DNA of 64,000 bases from JANXUF01 sp043747685 (GTDB lineage: Bacteria; Actinomycetota; Acidimicrobiia; Acidimicrobiales; Ilumatobacteraceae), in contig JAYTOR010000089.1 in the NCBI GenBank assembly GCA_043747685.1, forward strand, positions 1-64,000. The letters are read 5' to 3'. Position 1 is the first letter of the stretch, and every line of letters begins with the position of its first letter. Made by a program: the position numbers and the translations under genes. The notes below the pieces were generated by a model. That model was not told where the DNA came from and ran no database searches. It saw only the letters and a program-made list of their open reading frames with translations. Shown here piece after piece: positions 16,797-25,090 of this stretch.

Positions 16797-18002
16797 GTGA
16801 GCAGCGCCGTCTTGACCGTCCGCACCGATCGCGACCGTTCGCTCCGGCGACGGCACCCGTGGATCTTCAGCGGAGCCGTCGAGCGTGTGCAGGGTTCCGC
16901 CGAAGCCGGTGACGTCGTCGAGGTCCGCACTCCCAAGGGAGAATTCCTTGCCTGGGCGGCGTACAACCCGCACTCACAGATCGTCGCCAGGGTGTGGAGC
17001 TTCGATCACGATCGGGCCGTCGACGAGACGCTCGTTGCCGAACGTATCGAGACAGCTGTCGCCAGGCGCGACGGGATGTGGGCGTCGACGAACTCGGCAC
17101 GGCTGGTGTTCGCCGAGAGCGACCTCGTCCCTGGACTGATCGCCGATCGCTACGGCTCCACCGTTGTCATCGAAGTGACTGCAGCGTCGAGCGAGCGGTG
17201 GATCGACACGATCACGGCAACGCTCGCGCGGCTACCAGGCGTCGAATCGGTCTACGAGCGATCAGACCTCGATGTCCGCTCACGTGAGGGATTGGCGCAG
17301 CGCTCGGGTTTGCGAGCCGGTTCGGAACCGCCGGAGTTCATCGAACTCGTCGAAGGCGGTATCCGCCTGCTCGTCGATGTCCGCAACGGCCACAAGACGG
17401 GCTTCTACCTCGACCAACGCGACAATCGCGAGGTGCTCCGAACGACGGTCGCTCCTGGCGAACGGGTGCTCAACGTCTTCGCATACACCGGCGCCTTCTC
17501 CGTCGTCGCTGCGGTTGCCGGCGCCACCGACGTCGTCGCCATCGACTCGTCAGGGCCGTCGTTGGCCCTCGCCGCGAAGAACCTCGGACTCAACGGCTTC
17601 GGTCCAGCGACCACCGCGACGACCATGCTCGAAGCCGATGCCTTCACCGAACTCCGCACGCTACGTGATCGCGGCGAGCGATTCGACGTGATCATCCTCG
17701 ACCCGCCAAAACTCGCCAATTCCTCCAGGCCTGAGCAGTTGAATCGCTCGACCCGGGCCTACAAGGACATCAACCTGCTGGCGTTCAAACTGTTGAGCCC
17801 CGGCGGCAGGCTGATGACGTTCTCGTGTTCCGGGGCGGTCAGCGACGATCTGTTCCAGAAGGTCGTCGCCGGTGCGGCGCTCGACGCCCAGCGTGAGGCC
17901 GTCATCGAACGTCACTTGCACCAATCGAGCGACCATCCAATCCACCTCGCCGTACCGGAGACGAGTTACCTCAAGGGCCTCGTCTGCCGCGTCATCGACT
18001 GA
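16797..18002 (+). CDS. Class I rRNA cytosine-C5 methyltransferase, RlmI-like (PUA domain plus SAM-MTase)
   Basis: A 401-residue protein of the YccW/RlmI family, whose E. coli member methylates C1962 of 23S rRNA. An N-terminal PUA domain (about 1-80, RRRHPWIFSGAVERV and PKGEFLAWAAYNPHS) precedes the central domain. The Rossmann methyltransferase has DLRNG-type VRNGHKTGFYLDQRDNR, the SAM loop VLNVFAYTGAFSVVAA, and the catalytic motif IILDPPKLANS. The Cys of the C-terminal motif is in LMTFSCSGAV. Start GTG 16797 is the only reasonable one. Function assigned by family; the exact target nucleotide in this organism is not known. Confidence 0.87.
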   Translation: MSSAVLTVRTDRDRSLRRRHPWIFSGAVERVQGSAEAGDVVEVRTPKGEFLAWAAYNPHSQIVARVWSFDHDRAVDETLVAERIETAVARRDGMWASTNSARLVFAESDLVPGLIADRYGSTVVIEVTAASSERWIDTITATLARLPGVESVYERSDLDVRSREGLAQRSGLRAGSEPPEFIELVEGGIRLLVDVRNGHKTGFYLDQRDNREVLRTTVAPGERVLNVFAYTGAFSVVAAVAGATDVVAIDSSGPSLALAAKNLGLNGFGPATTATTMLEADAFTELRTLRDRGERFDVIILDPPKLANSSRPEQLNRSTRAYKDINLLAFKLLSPGGRLMTFSCSGAVSDDLFQKVVAGAALDAQREAVIERHLHQSSDHPIHLAVPETSYLKGLVCRVID

Positions 18003-18065
18003 CCGGCGTTGCCCATGGCTGGTTCCCTGGCCCGGTTTGCTGCCAAGCATGGCGGGTAGGTGGAC

Positions 18066-19013
18066 TCAGTTTGTTATCTGGCTGCGGAGCTTGGTGACCC
18101 AGTCGTCGGCTTGCAGCCAACGCTGGTCGGCGTGCTCACGGGCTGTCGACGCCTGCGGACCGGCGGCAGGATAGGAGCCGAGGAATTTCACGTGCCCCTG
18201 CTTGGCATGCAGTTCACGCAGCACGTCGGCCATCAACTCGTCGTCGAGGTGGCCGTTGGCGTAGATGACGAAGCAATAGTCACCGAGCCCGCCGTCCTTC
18301 GTCGGACGAGACAGCAGGTTCGACAGGTCGATCCGCCTGGCTGCGAACTCCTGGAGGATCGAGATCAGGCTGCCAGGCTCGTTGGCCCGCTGATAGACGA
18401 CGAGCGCCGTGCGGTCGTGACCCGTGCTCGCCGGGATGCCGTGCTTGGCGACGAGTACGAACCGCGTCTGATTGCCATGATGATCGGCGATGTCCTCGGC
18501 AACGATCGTCAGCCCGTACAGCTCGGCGTTGATTCGCGGGGCGACGGCTGCCGTGCCGGGAGACTGCGATTCACCGACCATCCGTGCAGCCTCAGCGGTC
18601 GAGTTGGTGGCGTGGATGTCCGCGTCCGGAATGGCACGACGTAGGTAGGCGTGGCATTGCGCTGTCGCCACTGGGATCGAGAACACGACTTTGATGTCCT
18701 CGAGTTGCGTACCGGCAGGTGCCAGCAGGCAGTGTTCGATATCGAGGACGACCTCACGCTGAATCAACAGGTGATGGTTGAAGGCCAGTTCGTCCTGGCT
18801 GAGGTTGACGGTTCCCTCGATCGAGTTCTCGATCGCCACGAACCCGAGTTCGATGTCGCCTGCCTCGACGGCGTCGAGGACGTCCGGCATCGAACGCATC
18901 GGAATCAACTCGTCATCGGCGAGATCGGCCTGGCTGTGCAGCGCCTGCTCGGTAAATGTGCCAGCTGGCCCGAGGTAGCCAATCCGACGACGTGGATGAT
19001 CTGCGCTGCTCAC
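18066..19013 (-). CDS. pheA: Prephenate dehydratase
   Basis: Converts prephenate to phenylpyruvate in phenylalanine synthesis. The 315 residues comprise two periplasmic-binding-like lobes (GYLGPAGTFTEQAL at the N terminus; FVAIENSIEGTVN; the TRF motif in GNQTRFVLVAKH) and a C-terminal ACT domain. In the ACT domain, NEPGSLISILQEFAARRIDL is the GALV-type Phe-binding region and LLSRPTKDGGLGDYCFVIY holds the ESRP-like motif (here LSRP), so feedback inhibition by Phe is expected. It is a single gene convergent with the methyltransferase gene. No other aromatic amino acid genes are nearby. Confidence 0.92.
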   Translation of the reverse strand: MSSADHPRRRIGYLGPAGTFTEQALHSQADLADDELIPMRSMPDVLDAVEAGDIELGFVAIENSIEGTVNLSQDELAFNHHLLIQREVVLDIEHCLLAPAGTQLEDIKVVFSIPVATAQCHAYLRRAIPDADIHATNSTAEAARMVGESQSPGTAAVAPRINAELYGLTIVAEDIADHHGNQTRFVLVAKHGIPASTGHDRTALVVYQRANEPGSLISILQEFAARRIDLSNLLSRPTKDGGLGDYCFVIYANGHLDDELMADVLRELHAKQGHVKFLGSYPAAGPQASTAREHADQRWLQADDWVTKLRSQITN

Positions 19014-19116
19014 CCCTCAAGACTATGGCTTCGGCTACGGCGACTCCCCCGCATTTCGCTGCCGGCCGCCCGTAGACCTCCAGGTCGCGCGCCGGGATTC
19101 GTCAGACACCGGCACA

Positions 19117-19959
19117 ATGGAGCCGATGAACGAACAGGCACTGCGTGGCCTTCTTGAAGATCTCCGCAGCGGCCGTATGTCCGCTGATGAAGCCGTCACC
19201 AGCCTGCAGCGCCTGCCGTTCGCCGATCTCGGCGATGCCCGCATCGACCACCATCGGGCACTCCGTCAAGGTCGTCCGGAGGCGATCTACGGACCTGGAA
19301 AGACGCCGGAGCAATGCGTGCGCATCGTCGGCGAACTGCTGTCGCACGACGACGGCCCGGTCGTTCTCTCACGCGCCGACGCCGAACAGTCCGGGGCCGT
19401 CCTCTCCGAGTTTCCGTGCGGAGAACAACGTGGCAGAACGATCGTCTGGCGCAGTCCATTGACTCGGCGTACCGATCGCGTCATCATCTGCAGCGGCGGA
19501 ACATCCGATCTCCCAGTTGTCGAGGAATGCGCTGCAACGCTGACGGCCTACGGCTTCGACCCCGTCCTGCTGATCGATGTCGGCGTCGCCGGTCTGCACC
19601 GCCTATTGGCGCACACCGACGATCTGGCAGCAGCCGATGCGGTCGTCGTCGTCGCCGGGATGGAGGGCGCGCTGGCCAGCGTCGTCGGTGGACTCGTGGC
19701 TGCGCCCGTTGTCGCCGTGCCGACGAGCACGGGATACGGGACGAGCTTCGCAGGCGTGACAGCACTGTTGTCGATGCTCTCGTCGTGCGCTTCCGGCATC
19801 ACCGTCGTCGGTATCGACAACGGCTTCGGTGCTGCGTGCGCCATCGCCAGGATGCTCGGGCCGAACACGGCCACCCGACCGACCCGGTCCGGCGTCGACA
19901 ACGCTGGCAGTACTGGTAACGCTGGCAGTACTGGCAATACCGGCGCGGTGTCCGTATGA
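19117..19959 (+). CDS. larB: Nickel-pincer cofactor biosynthesis carboxylase LarB
   Basis: LarB carboxylates and hydrolyses nicotinic acid adenine dinucleotide to P2CMN, the first step of the (SCS)Ni pincer cofactor. An N-terminal helical part covers residues 1-60. A PurE-like domain has ICSGGTSDLPVVEECAATL, VVVAGMEGALASVVGGL and VPTSTGYGTSFAGVTALLSM, and closes with GIDNGFGAACAIARM. The C terminus adds an unusual low-complexity tail NAGSTGNAGSTGNTG. ATG 19117 is used; ATG 19126 is an alternative. The stop overlaps the larC start by four bases. larA and larE are not in the window. Confidence 0.92.
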   Translation: MEPMNEQALRGLLEDLRSGRMSADEAVTSLQRLPFADLGDARIDHHRALRQGRPEAIYGPGKTPEQCVRIVGELLSHDDGPVVLSRADAEQSGAVLSEFPCGEQRGRTIVWRSPLTRRTDRVIICSGGTSDLPVVEECAATLTAYGFDPVLLIDVGVAGLHRLLAHTDDLAAADAVVVVAGMEGALASVVGGLVAAPVVAVPTSTGYGTSFAGVTALLSMLSSCASGITVVGIDNGFGAACAIARMLGPNTATRPTRSGVDNAGSTGNAGSTGNTGAVSV

Positions 19960-21176
19960 CCCGTATTGCATGGTTCCACTGCTTCAACGGCATTGCCGGC
20001 GACATGGCTCTCGGCGCGCTCATCGACGCCGGCGCAGACGTCGAGTTCATCCGGTCGACGGTCAAGGCGATGGGCATCGACGATTGGGCCATCGAGCCGC
20101 AACGGACGCAGCGGTGCGGAATCACCGCCATCCAGGCGGGCGTCAGTGCCCCCGATCTGCACCACCATCGGCGCTACGGCGACATCCGCACGATGATCGC
20201 CGAAGCGACGATCGACGAGCGGGTACGCAGACGAGCGCAGGTCGTGTTCCGTGAACTGGCTGAGGTCGAAGGCGCGATCCACGGCGTCGACGCTGACGAC
20301 GTCGAATTCCACGAGGTCGGTTCACTCGACGCCATCGTCGACGTCGTCGGAACCTGCGCGGCGCTCGAATCGCTTGGCATCGACGAGGTCCACTGTTCAA
20401 CGCTCGCCGTCGGAACGGGCACGTTCAACGCAGCTCATGGCGTGCTCCCGAATCCAGGCCCTGCGGTTGTCGGTCTGCTCGTTCGACGTGGCGCTCCTGT
20501 GCGTGGCGTCGATGTCGAGATGGAGTTGACGACACCCACCGGTGCCGCACTGATGACCGGCCTGGCTTCGACGTTCGGACCGATCCCGCCGATGACGGTC
20601 GAAGACGTCGGCTACGGTGCTGGCACCCGCGACCTCCTCGGGCGCCCGAACGTCGTGCAGGTCGTGGTCGGTGAATCGACCGTCGCCTCTCGCGTTTCGT
20701 CGCCCGGCCAGCCGGTCAGACTGCTCGAAACGAACGTCGACGACGTCACCGGTGAGGTCCTTGCACATACGGTCAGCGCGCTGATGGACGCCGGTGCCCA
20801 CGATGCCTGGATCACGTCGATCCTGATGAAGAAGGGCCGCCCCGCCTACACGATCCACGTACTCGCCGAACCGACGCTCGCCGCTTCGCTCAGCGAGATC
20901 CTCATCTCCGAGACCGGGACGCTCGGCATACGCGGCAGCACGATCGAACGGTGGCCGCAGCGCAGAACGAACTCGACGACGACGATCGACGGGTACGTTG
21001 TCGCCACCAAGACGAACGACGACGGGCGGACCAAAATCGAACACGACCACGCAGCTGCCGTCGCCGTCGCAACCGGACGGCCGCTGCGATCGATCCACCA
21101 GCCCCCTGATCACGCCCACGACGACCGCGACCACGACCACGACCACGAGCCCGCTGATCACGGGAACCACCGATGA
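19956..21176 (+). CDS. larC: Nickel-pincer cofactor nickel insertase LarC
   Basis: LarC inserts Ni into the dithio-pincer nucleotide in a CTP-dependent cyclometallation. It begins with the family hallmark WFHCFNGIAGDMALGALIDAGAD. EVGSLDAIVDVVGTCAALE and LELTTPTGAALM-type EMELTTPTGAALMTGL follow, and the C-terminal half has LLETNVDDVTGEVLAHTVSALMDAGAHDAW. A 30-residue tail is almost entirely His and Asp (HAHDDRDHDHDHEPADHGNH), fitting Ni binding. It overlaps larB and the rhodanese gene by four bases (ATGA) each, so the three are translationally coupled. It is encoded as one continuous frame, without the ribosomal frameshift used by some lactobacilli. Confidence 0.93.
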   Translation: MTRIAWFHCFNGIAGDMALGALIDAGADVEFIRSTVKAMGIDDWAIEPQRTQRCGITAIQAGVSAPDLHHHRRYGDIRTMIAEATIDERVRRRAQVVFRELAEVEGAIHGVDADDVEFHEVGSLDAIVDVVGTCAALESLGIDEVHCSTLAVGTGTFNAAHGVLPNPGPAVVGLLVRRGAPVRGVDVEMELTTPTGAALMTGLASTFGPIPPMTVEDVGYGAGTRDLLGRPNVVQVVVGESTVASRVSSPGQPVRLLETNVDDVTGEVLAHTVSALMDAGAHDAWITSILMKKGRPAYTIHVLAEPTLAASLSEILISETGTLGIRGSTIERWPQRRTNSTTTIDGYVVATKTNDDGRTKIEHDHAAAVAVATGRPLRSIHQPPDHAHDDRDHDHDHEPADHGNHR

Positions 21177-22048
21177 GCGCTACGAAGCACGGCATCGCCC
21201 CGATCATCGATTCTGCCGCCGTCCAGGCACTACAGCACATCGATGGAGCCGACGTCGTGATCGCCGACGTCCGCTGGTACCTCGACGGACGGTCAGGTTC
21301 TGCCGCCTACGAGACGGGTCACGTCCCCGGGGCGATCTTCGTCGACCTCGATCACGACCTCTCCGACCACTCACAACCGACGAGCGCCGGCCGGCATCCG
21401 CTACCAACCCCGGAACAGTTCTCGGCTGCGATGTCACGGCTCGGAATCGGCGACGACACGGTCGTCATCGCCTACGACGACGCCGGCGGCAGTACCGCTG
21501 GACGCCTGGTGTTCATGCTACGCGTCATCGGTCACCAGGCGGCACTGCTCGACGGTGGGCTGCAGGCATGGACGACGGCACTCGAAACGGGCATGTCACC
21601 GACGGCATCAGCGGCCGAAGTCAGGGGAACCGTGTTCACGACGGTCGAGTGGCCGAAGGAACGGTTTGCGACGGCGGACGACCTCGCCAATGCGTTACCC
21701 GAGCGTGTGGTCCTCGATGCCAGGGCGGCGGACCGTTTCCGTGGCGAGAACGAAGTCGTCGACCCGAGCGCCGGGCACATCCCATTTGCCCGCAACGCGC
21801 CGTGGGGTGCCAACATCGTGCAGCCGGGCGGACGGTTCAAGCCTGTCGAAGCGCTGCGTGAGCAGTTCCGGGCGCTCGGCATCGACAGCGATACGGCGGT
21901 GACCTGCTATTGCGGTTCGGGTGTGTCAGCGTGCAACGATCTCCTGGTGCTCGAGCACATCGGCGTCACCGATACACGTCTGTTCGTGCCCTCCTGGTCA
22001 GGTTGGTCTGCTGACCCAGCTCGCCCGATCGCCACAGGTGACGCATGA
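21173..22048 (+). CDS. Tandem-rhodanese sulfurtransferase
   Basis: A 291-residue thiosulfate/3-mercaptopyruvate sulfurtransferase. The N-terminal rhodanese domain lacks the active Cys (VVIAYDDAGGSTAGRL). The C-terminal one has the active loop CYCGSGVSA (first Cys after VT). DVRWYLDGRSGSAAYETGHVPGA and the second-domain DARAADRFRGENE are the usual strands. It overlaps larC by four bases, so it belongs to the lar operon. I infer that it could supply sulfane sulfur for the pincer-cofactor thiocarboxylates or for a LarE-type enzyme, but it may equally serve general sulfur transfer. It ends in the repeat ladder that leads to the ABC transporter. Confidence 0.88.
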   Translation: MSATKHGIAPIIDSAAVQALQHIDGADVVIADVRWYLDGRSGSAAYETGHVPGAIFVDLDHDLSDHSQPTSAGRHPLPTPEQFSAAMSRLGIGDDTVVIAYDDAGGSTAGRLVFMLRVIGHQAALLDGGLQAWTTALETGMSPTASAAEVRGTVFTTVEWPKERFATADDLANALPERVVLDARAADRFRGENEVVDPSAGHIPFARNAPWGANIVQPGGRFKPVEALREQFRALGIDSDTAVTCYCGSGVSACNDLLVLEHIGVTDTRLFVPSWSGWSADPARPIATGDA

Positions 22049-22114
22049 GCACAGGTGACGCATGAGCACAGGTGACGCATGAGCACAGGTGACGATGACG
22101 TGTACCGCCGATGA
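22033..22114 (+). repeat. 17-bp tandem repeat forming a ladder of overlapping minimal ORFs
   Basis: The unit CACAGGTGACGCATGAG occurs at 22033-22049, 22050-22066 and 22067-22083, followed by an 11-base partial copy to 22094. Each unit contains ATGA. The rhodanese stop overlaps the start of a 6-codon ORF (MSTGDA, 22045-22065), its stop overlaps the next (22062-22082), and that overlaps a third (22079-22114, MSTGDDDVYRR). The stop of the third overlaps ATG 22111 of the permease gene. It probably arose by slippage duplication of a stop/start junction and preserves coupling. Confidence 0.85.
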
Positions 22115-23766
22115 TGCGTGCTGCCGTACCGATATCGGAGAACCATGGCGGGACAGGCGTGGAGATCGCCGGGCTCCGTGCCCTCCGCAAGGCTCGCCGC
22201 CGCCACCGGGTCAAGGATCTCGAATGGTTCGACGTCCTGTACCAGGTGTACATCGTCGCCGGCATCGGTGGCGGAGTCGTCTGGTGGTTGAGCAGCCTCG
22301 CCAAGGACGGGCGGTTGAGTGCCGCCGGCACCGCCGACTTCTTCTCCAGGGCGCCGTCGTGGATCGGGCTGGCGGCGGCGATCGCCATCTTCCTCGGTGT
22401 TCGCTCTGGATCGTCCGGTGGCCCGCTGGCCATCGAGGACGCCGACGTCCGTCACGTCCTACTGGCACCGATCCCGTTACGCGTGTCGTTGCGTCAGCCC
22501 GCCCAGCAACGTGTCAGGGCCGTCGTCTTCTCCGGTCTCGTCGTCGGGGCGATCGCCGGTGAACTGACGGGTCAACGCCTCGGGCAGTCGACGATGTCGT
22601 GGTTGCTCAGCGGCGCGGCAGCCGGCGCAACGATTGCGCTCGCCACCGTCATCGCCGCGCTGATCACCCATGCGCTCGGACGCCGCATCGGCCTGATCAT
22701 CACGTTTGTCGCCGGCGCTGTGATCGTCGTCCAGGCATTCGCTGCGTTGCGGGCGATCGGCGTCGGCCCGCTGGATACGGTCGGCTCACTGGCGATGTGG
22801 GGAGGGCGCATCCATGTCCTCGACCTGCTCGCCCCGGTCGTCATCATCGGCCTCGGTGTCTTCGCCTATCTCGAACTCGAGCATCTTTCCGTCGACCAGA
22901 TGGCCCGTCGTAGTGCGCTCGTCAGTCAACTGCGCTTCGCCGCCACGATGCAGGACCTGCGAACTGTCGTGCTGCTGCGCCGCCAGCTGAGTATGGAAGT
23001 TCCACGTACGAGACCGTACGTACGGCTGAAATTGCGGCGCATCCCGATCGTCAGCCGAGGCCTCCGCAGCTTCGCCCGCTTCCCGGCCAAACGACTGTTC
23101 CGGATGGCTGTGCTGGCGATCGTCGCCGGCGGCGCACAGGTCGCGGTCTACCGCGGCACTACGCCGGCGTTGATCCTGGCGACGTTCGCAGGTTTCCTAC
23201 TCGGGCTGGACTGCATCGAACCGTTCTCGCAGGAACTCGATCACCCGAACCTCACCGACGGCCTGCCGCTCGAACCCGGCTGGCTGTTCCAGCGACTGCT
23301 GATCGCTCCGATGATCGTCATGGTCGCCTTCTCACTGATCGGCGCAGCGACGGCATGGGCGATCCAACGCACGACCGGTGCGCTCGTCGTCGGCCTGATC
23401 ATCGGTCCCGCCGGAGCGTTGGCAACGTTGATGGGTGCCGTCTCCAATGCCATCGGCGGAGCGCCGGATCCGACGACTCAGGGCAACGAAGCGTTCTTCC
23501 TGCCACCAGAGGTCGCTGGTGTCAAGTTCGCCGCCAAAGCGCTGTGGCCGTTGATCCTCTCGTTCCTCGGCGTCATCCCGATCCTCGCCGTACGCACCGG
23601 TGCTCGGCACGGTGACAGCGCCATTGCCTTCGCGGTTCGCGGCGCGGTCGGCGCACTGGCGATCGCGGCGATGTACATGTGGTGGATCGGTAAGCGCCTG
23701 GCGTTCAAGAAGTGGTTCCGCACGATGATGGAAGACGGCAAGAAGCAGACAGGGTTCGGCACATGA
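22111..23766 (+). CDS. ABC transporter permease-like multi-TM membrane protein (551 aa)
   Basis: A polytopic protein with about ten to twelve predicted TM segments in two clusters (for example IVAGIGGGVVWWLSS, GLAAAIAIFLGV, IGLIITFVAGAVIVVQAF, then AVLAIVAGGAQVAVY, IVMVAFSLIGAATAWA and LILSFLGVIPILAV). A central cytoplasmic part is rich in Arg. The ATPase gene follows 38 bases later, making this the likely permease of an exporter. The start is ATG 22111 or 22114, both immediately after the mini-ORF ladder; GTG 22159 is a later option. The substrate is unknown; position after larBC allows, but does not show, a link to nickel or the cofactor. Confidence 0.75.
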   Translation: MMRAAVPISENHGGTGVEIAGLRALRKARRRHRVKDLEWFDVLYQVYIVAGIGGGVVWWLSSLAKDGRLSAAGTADFFSRAPSWIGLAAAIAIFLGVRSGSSGGPLAIEDADVRHVLLAPIPLRVSLRQPAQQRVRAVVFSGLVVGAIAGELTGQRLGQSTMSWLLSGAAAGATIALATVIAALITHALGRRIGLIITFVAGAVIVVQAFAALRAIGVGPLDTVGSLAMWGGRIHVLDLLAPVVIIGLGVFAYLELEHLSVDQMARRSALVSQLRFAATMQDLRTVVLLRRQLSMEVPRTRPYVRLKLRRIPIVSRGLRSFARFPAKRLFRMAVLAIVAGGAQVAVYRGTTPALILATFAGFLLGLDCIEPFSQELDHPNLTDGLPLEPGWLFQRLLIAPMIVMVAFSLIGAATAWAIQRTTGALVVGLIIGPAGALATLMGAVSNAIGGAPDPTTQGNEAFFLPPEVAGVKFAAKALWPLILSFLGVIPILAVRTGARHGDSAIAFAVRGAVGALAIAAMYMWWIGKRLAFKKWFRTMMEDGKKQTGFGT

Positions 23767-23804
23767 AGATCTGCCGGTTGATCGAACAGCGGGAGCACTG
23801 ACCC

Positions 23805-24482
23805 ATGGCCAACCACATCATCGACGCGCGAGAGCTGTCGAAGGACTACGGCGACGGGCCGGCGCTGGCACCGCTGACGCTGCAGGTCGAGGCCGGCGAA
23901 CGCGTCGCCCTCGTCGGCCACAACGGATCCGGCAAGAGCACACTGTTGAAGATGGCCGCCGGCATGCTCACACCGAGCGCCGGATCGGTCAAGATCGCTG
24001 GCCAACCGGTTGGCTCGATCGGTGCGCGTAGGGCACGGAGCTACCTCGCGGATTCGCCGAGCTTCTACGACGACCTCTCCGTCAGAGAACACCTCGAATA
24101 CGTCGCCAGGCTCCACGGGGTCGAGGACTGGGAATCGATGAGCGACGATCTGCTCGAACACCTCGGTCTCACCGACCGGGCAGATGATCTGCCGACGACC
24201 TTCAGTCGCGGCCTGCGCCAGAAGGCGGCGATCGCCATCGCCTTCATCCGTCCGTTCGAGTTGCTGCTCGTCGACGAACCGTTCGTCGGCCTCGACGCCC
24301 AGGGCCGCGAGGCGCTGGTGCAGTTGTTCGATCAGGTCGCAGAGGCTGGTGCCACGCTGATCGTCGCCACCCACGAACTGAGTTTCGCAGACCGCACGAC
24401 GCGCATGATCGGTCTCCGAGACGGCGAAGTCGTCCACGACGGCGAGGCAAACGCCGAACTCGCCAGATCATTGCTGGAATAG
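23805..24482 (+). CDS. ABC transporter ATP-binding protein (225 aa)
   Basis: A compact ABC ATPase: Walker A GHNGSGKSTLLK, Q-loop region YLADSPSFYDDLSVREHLEY, signature SRGLRQK (a degenerate LSGGQ, as in CcmA-type exporters), Walker B LLLVDEPFVGLD, and the switch His in VATHELSFADR. The short Q-loop-to-signature segment suits exporters of the ABC-2/CcmA class. It is cotranscribed with the permease gene upstream. Confidence 0.93.
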   Translation: MANHIIDARELSKDYGDGPALAPLTLQVEAGERVALVGHNGSGKSTLLKMAAGMLTPSAGSVKIAGQPVGSIGARRARSYLADSPSFYDDLSVREHLEYVARLHGVEDWESMSDDLLEHLGLTDRADDLPTTFSRGLRQKAAIAIAFIRPFELLLVDEPFVGLDAQGREALVQLFDQVAEAGATLIVATHELSFADRTTRMIGLRDGEVVHDGEANAELARSLLE

Positions 24483-24551
24483 GTCCGCTACATCCTGAAC
24501 GGCGCATGCGCGTGTCGCACCGGCCTGACGCAGCAACTATGGTGGTCCCCT

Positions 24552-25067
24552 ATGACAACGTTCGTCACCGTGAGCTCCCCCTCCTACGATGCCTCATCCC
24601 TTGCTACGAAGCTGACAGAGAAGACAGCGGATGGCTGGACGGTCGTCACCATTGTTCCGACCGGCAGTGAGGTCACCGCCTTCCTTAGTCGCGACGACGC
24701 CGACACGCCTGCAGCAGCGCCGACGGACGCACCTTCGCAGGCGGCTGCGAGTGATCCCTCCGGCAGCTATACGATGCCGACCAGTCTTTCTGCTGAGGTC
24801 GTCGCACCGGCCGTGGTCGCAGAACCTGCAGGTTGGGGTTCAGCCCCCGATCCAGCTCCGGCACCGGCTCCCGCTGTCTTCGAGCCGGCACCGGCATACC
24901 AACCGGCACCCGCTCCCGCACCCGCACCAGCCCCCGTCAGTTCCGTTCCAGCCGGCTGGTACGCCGATCCGTCCGGTCGTTTCGAACTGCGCTACTGGGA
25001 CGGTTCACAATGGAGCGAGCACGTCTCACGCGGTGGACAGCAATTCACTGACGCTCCGACGGCCTGA
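24552..25067 (+). CDS. DUF2510-containing protein with Ala/Pro-rich linker (171 aa)
   Basis: The N-terminal 50 residues form a small domain (TTFVTVSSPSYDASSLATKL). A low-complexity Ala/Pro linker (about 55-135) follows. The C terminus is a DUF2510 motif, VPAGWYADPSGRFELRYWDG with SQWSEHV, a short WW-like module common at the ends of actinobacterial membrane-associated proteins. No TM is present. The function is unknown. A ribosome binding site is not obvious; ATG 24552 fits the only long frame. Confidence 0.75.
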   Translation: MTTFVTVSSPSYDASSLATKLTEKTADGWTVVTIVPTGSEVTAFLSRDDADTPAAAPTDAPSQAAASDPSGSYTMPTSLSAEVVAPAVVAEPAGWGSAPDPAPAPAPAVFEPAPAYQPAPAPAPAPAPVSSVPAGWYADPSGRFELRYWDGSQWSEHVSRGGQQFTDAPTA

Positions 25068-25090
25068 CGAACTCGGGTTCTTTCTCGCCT

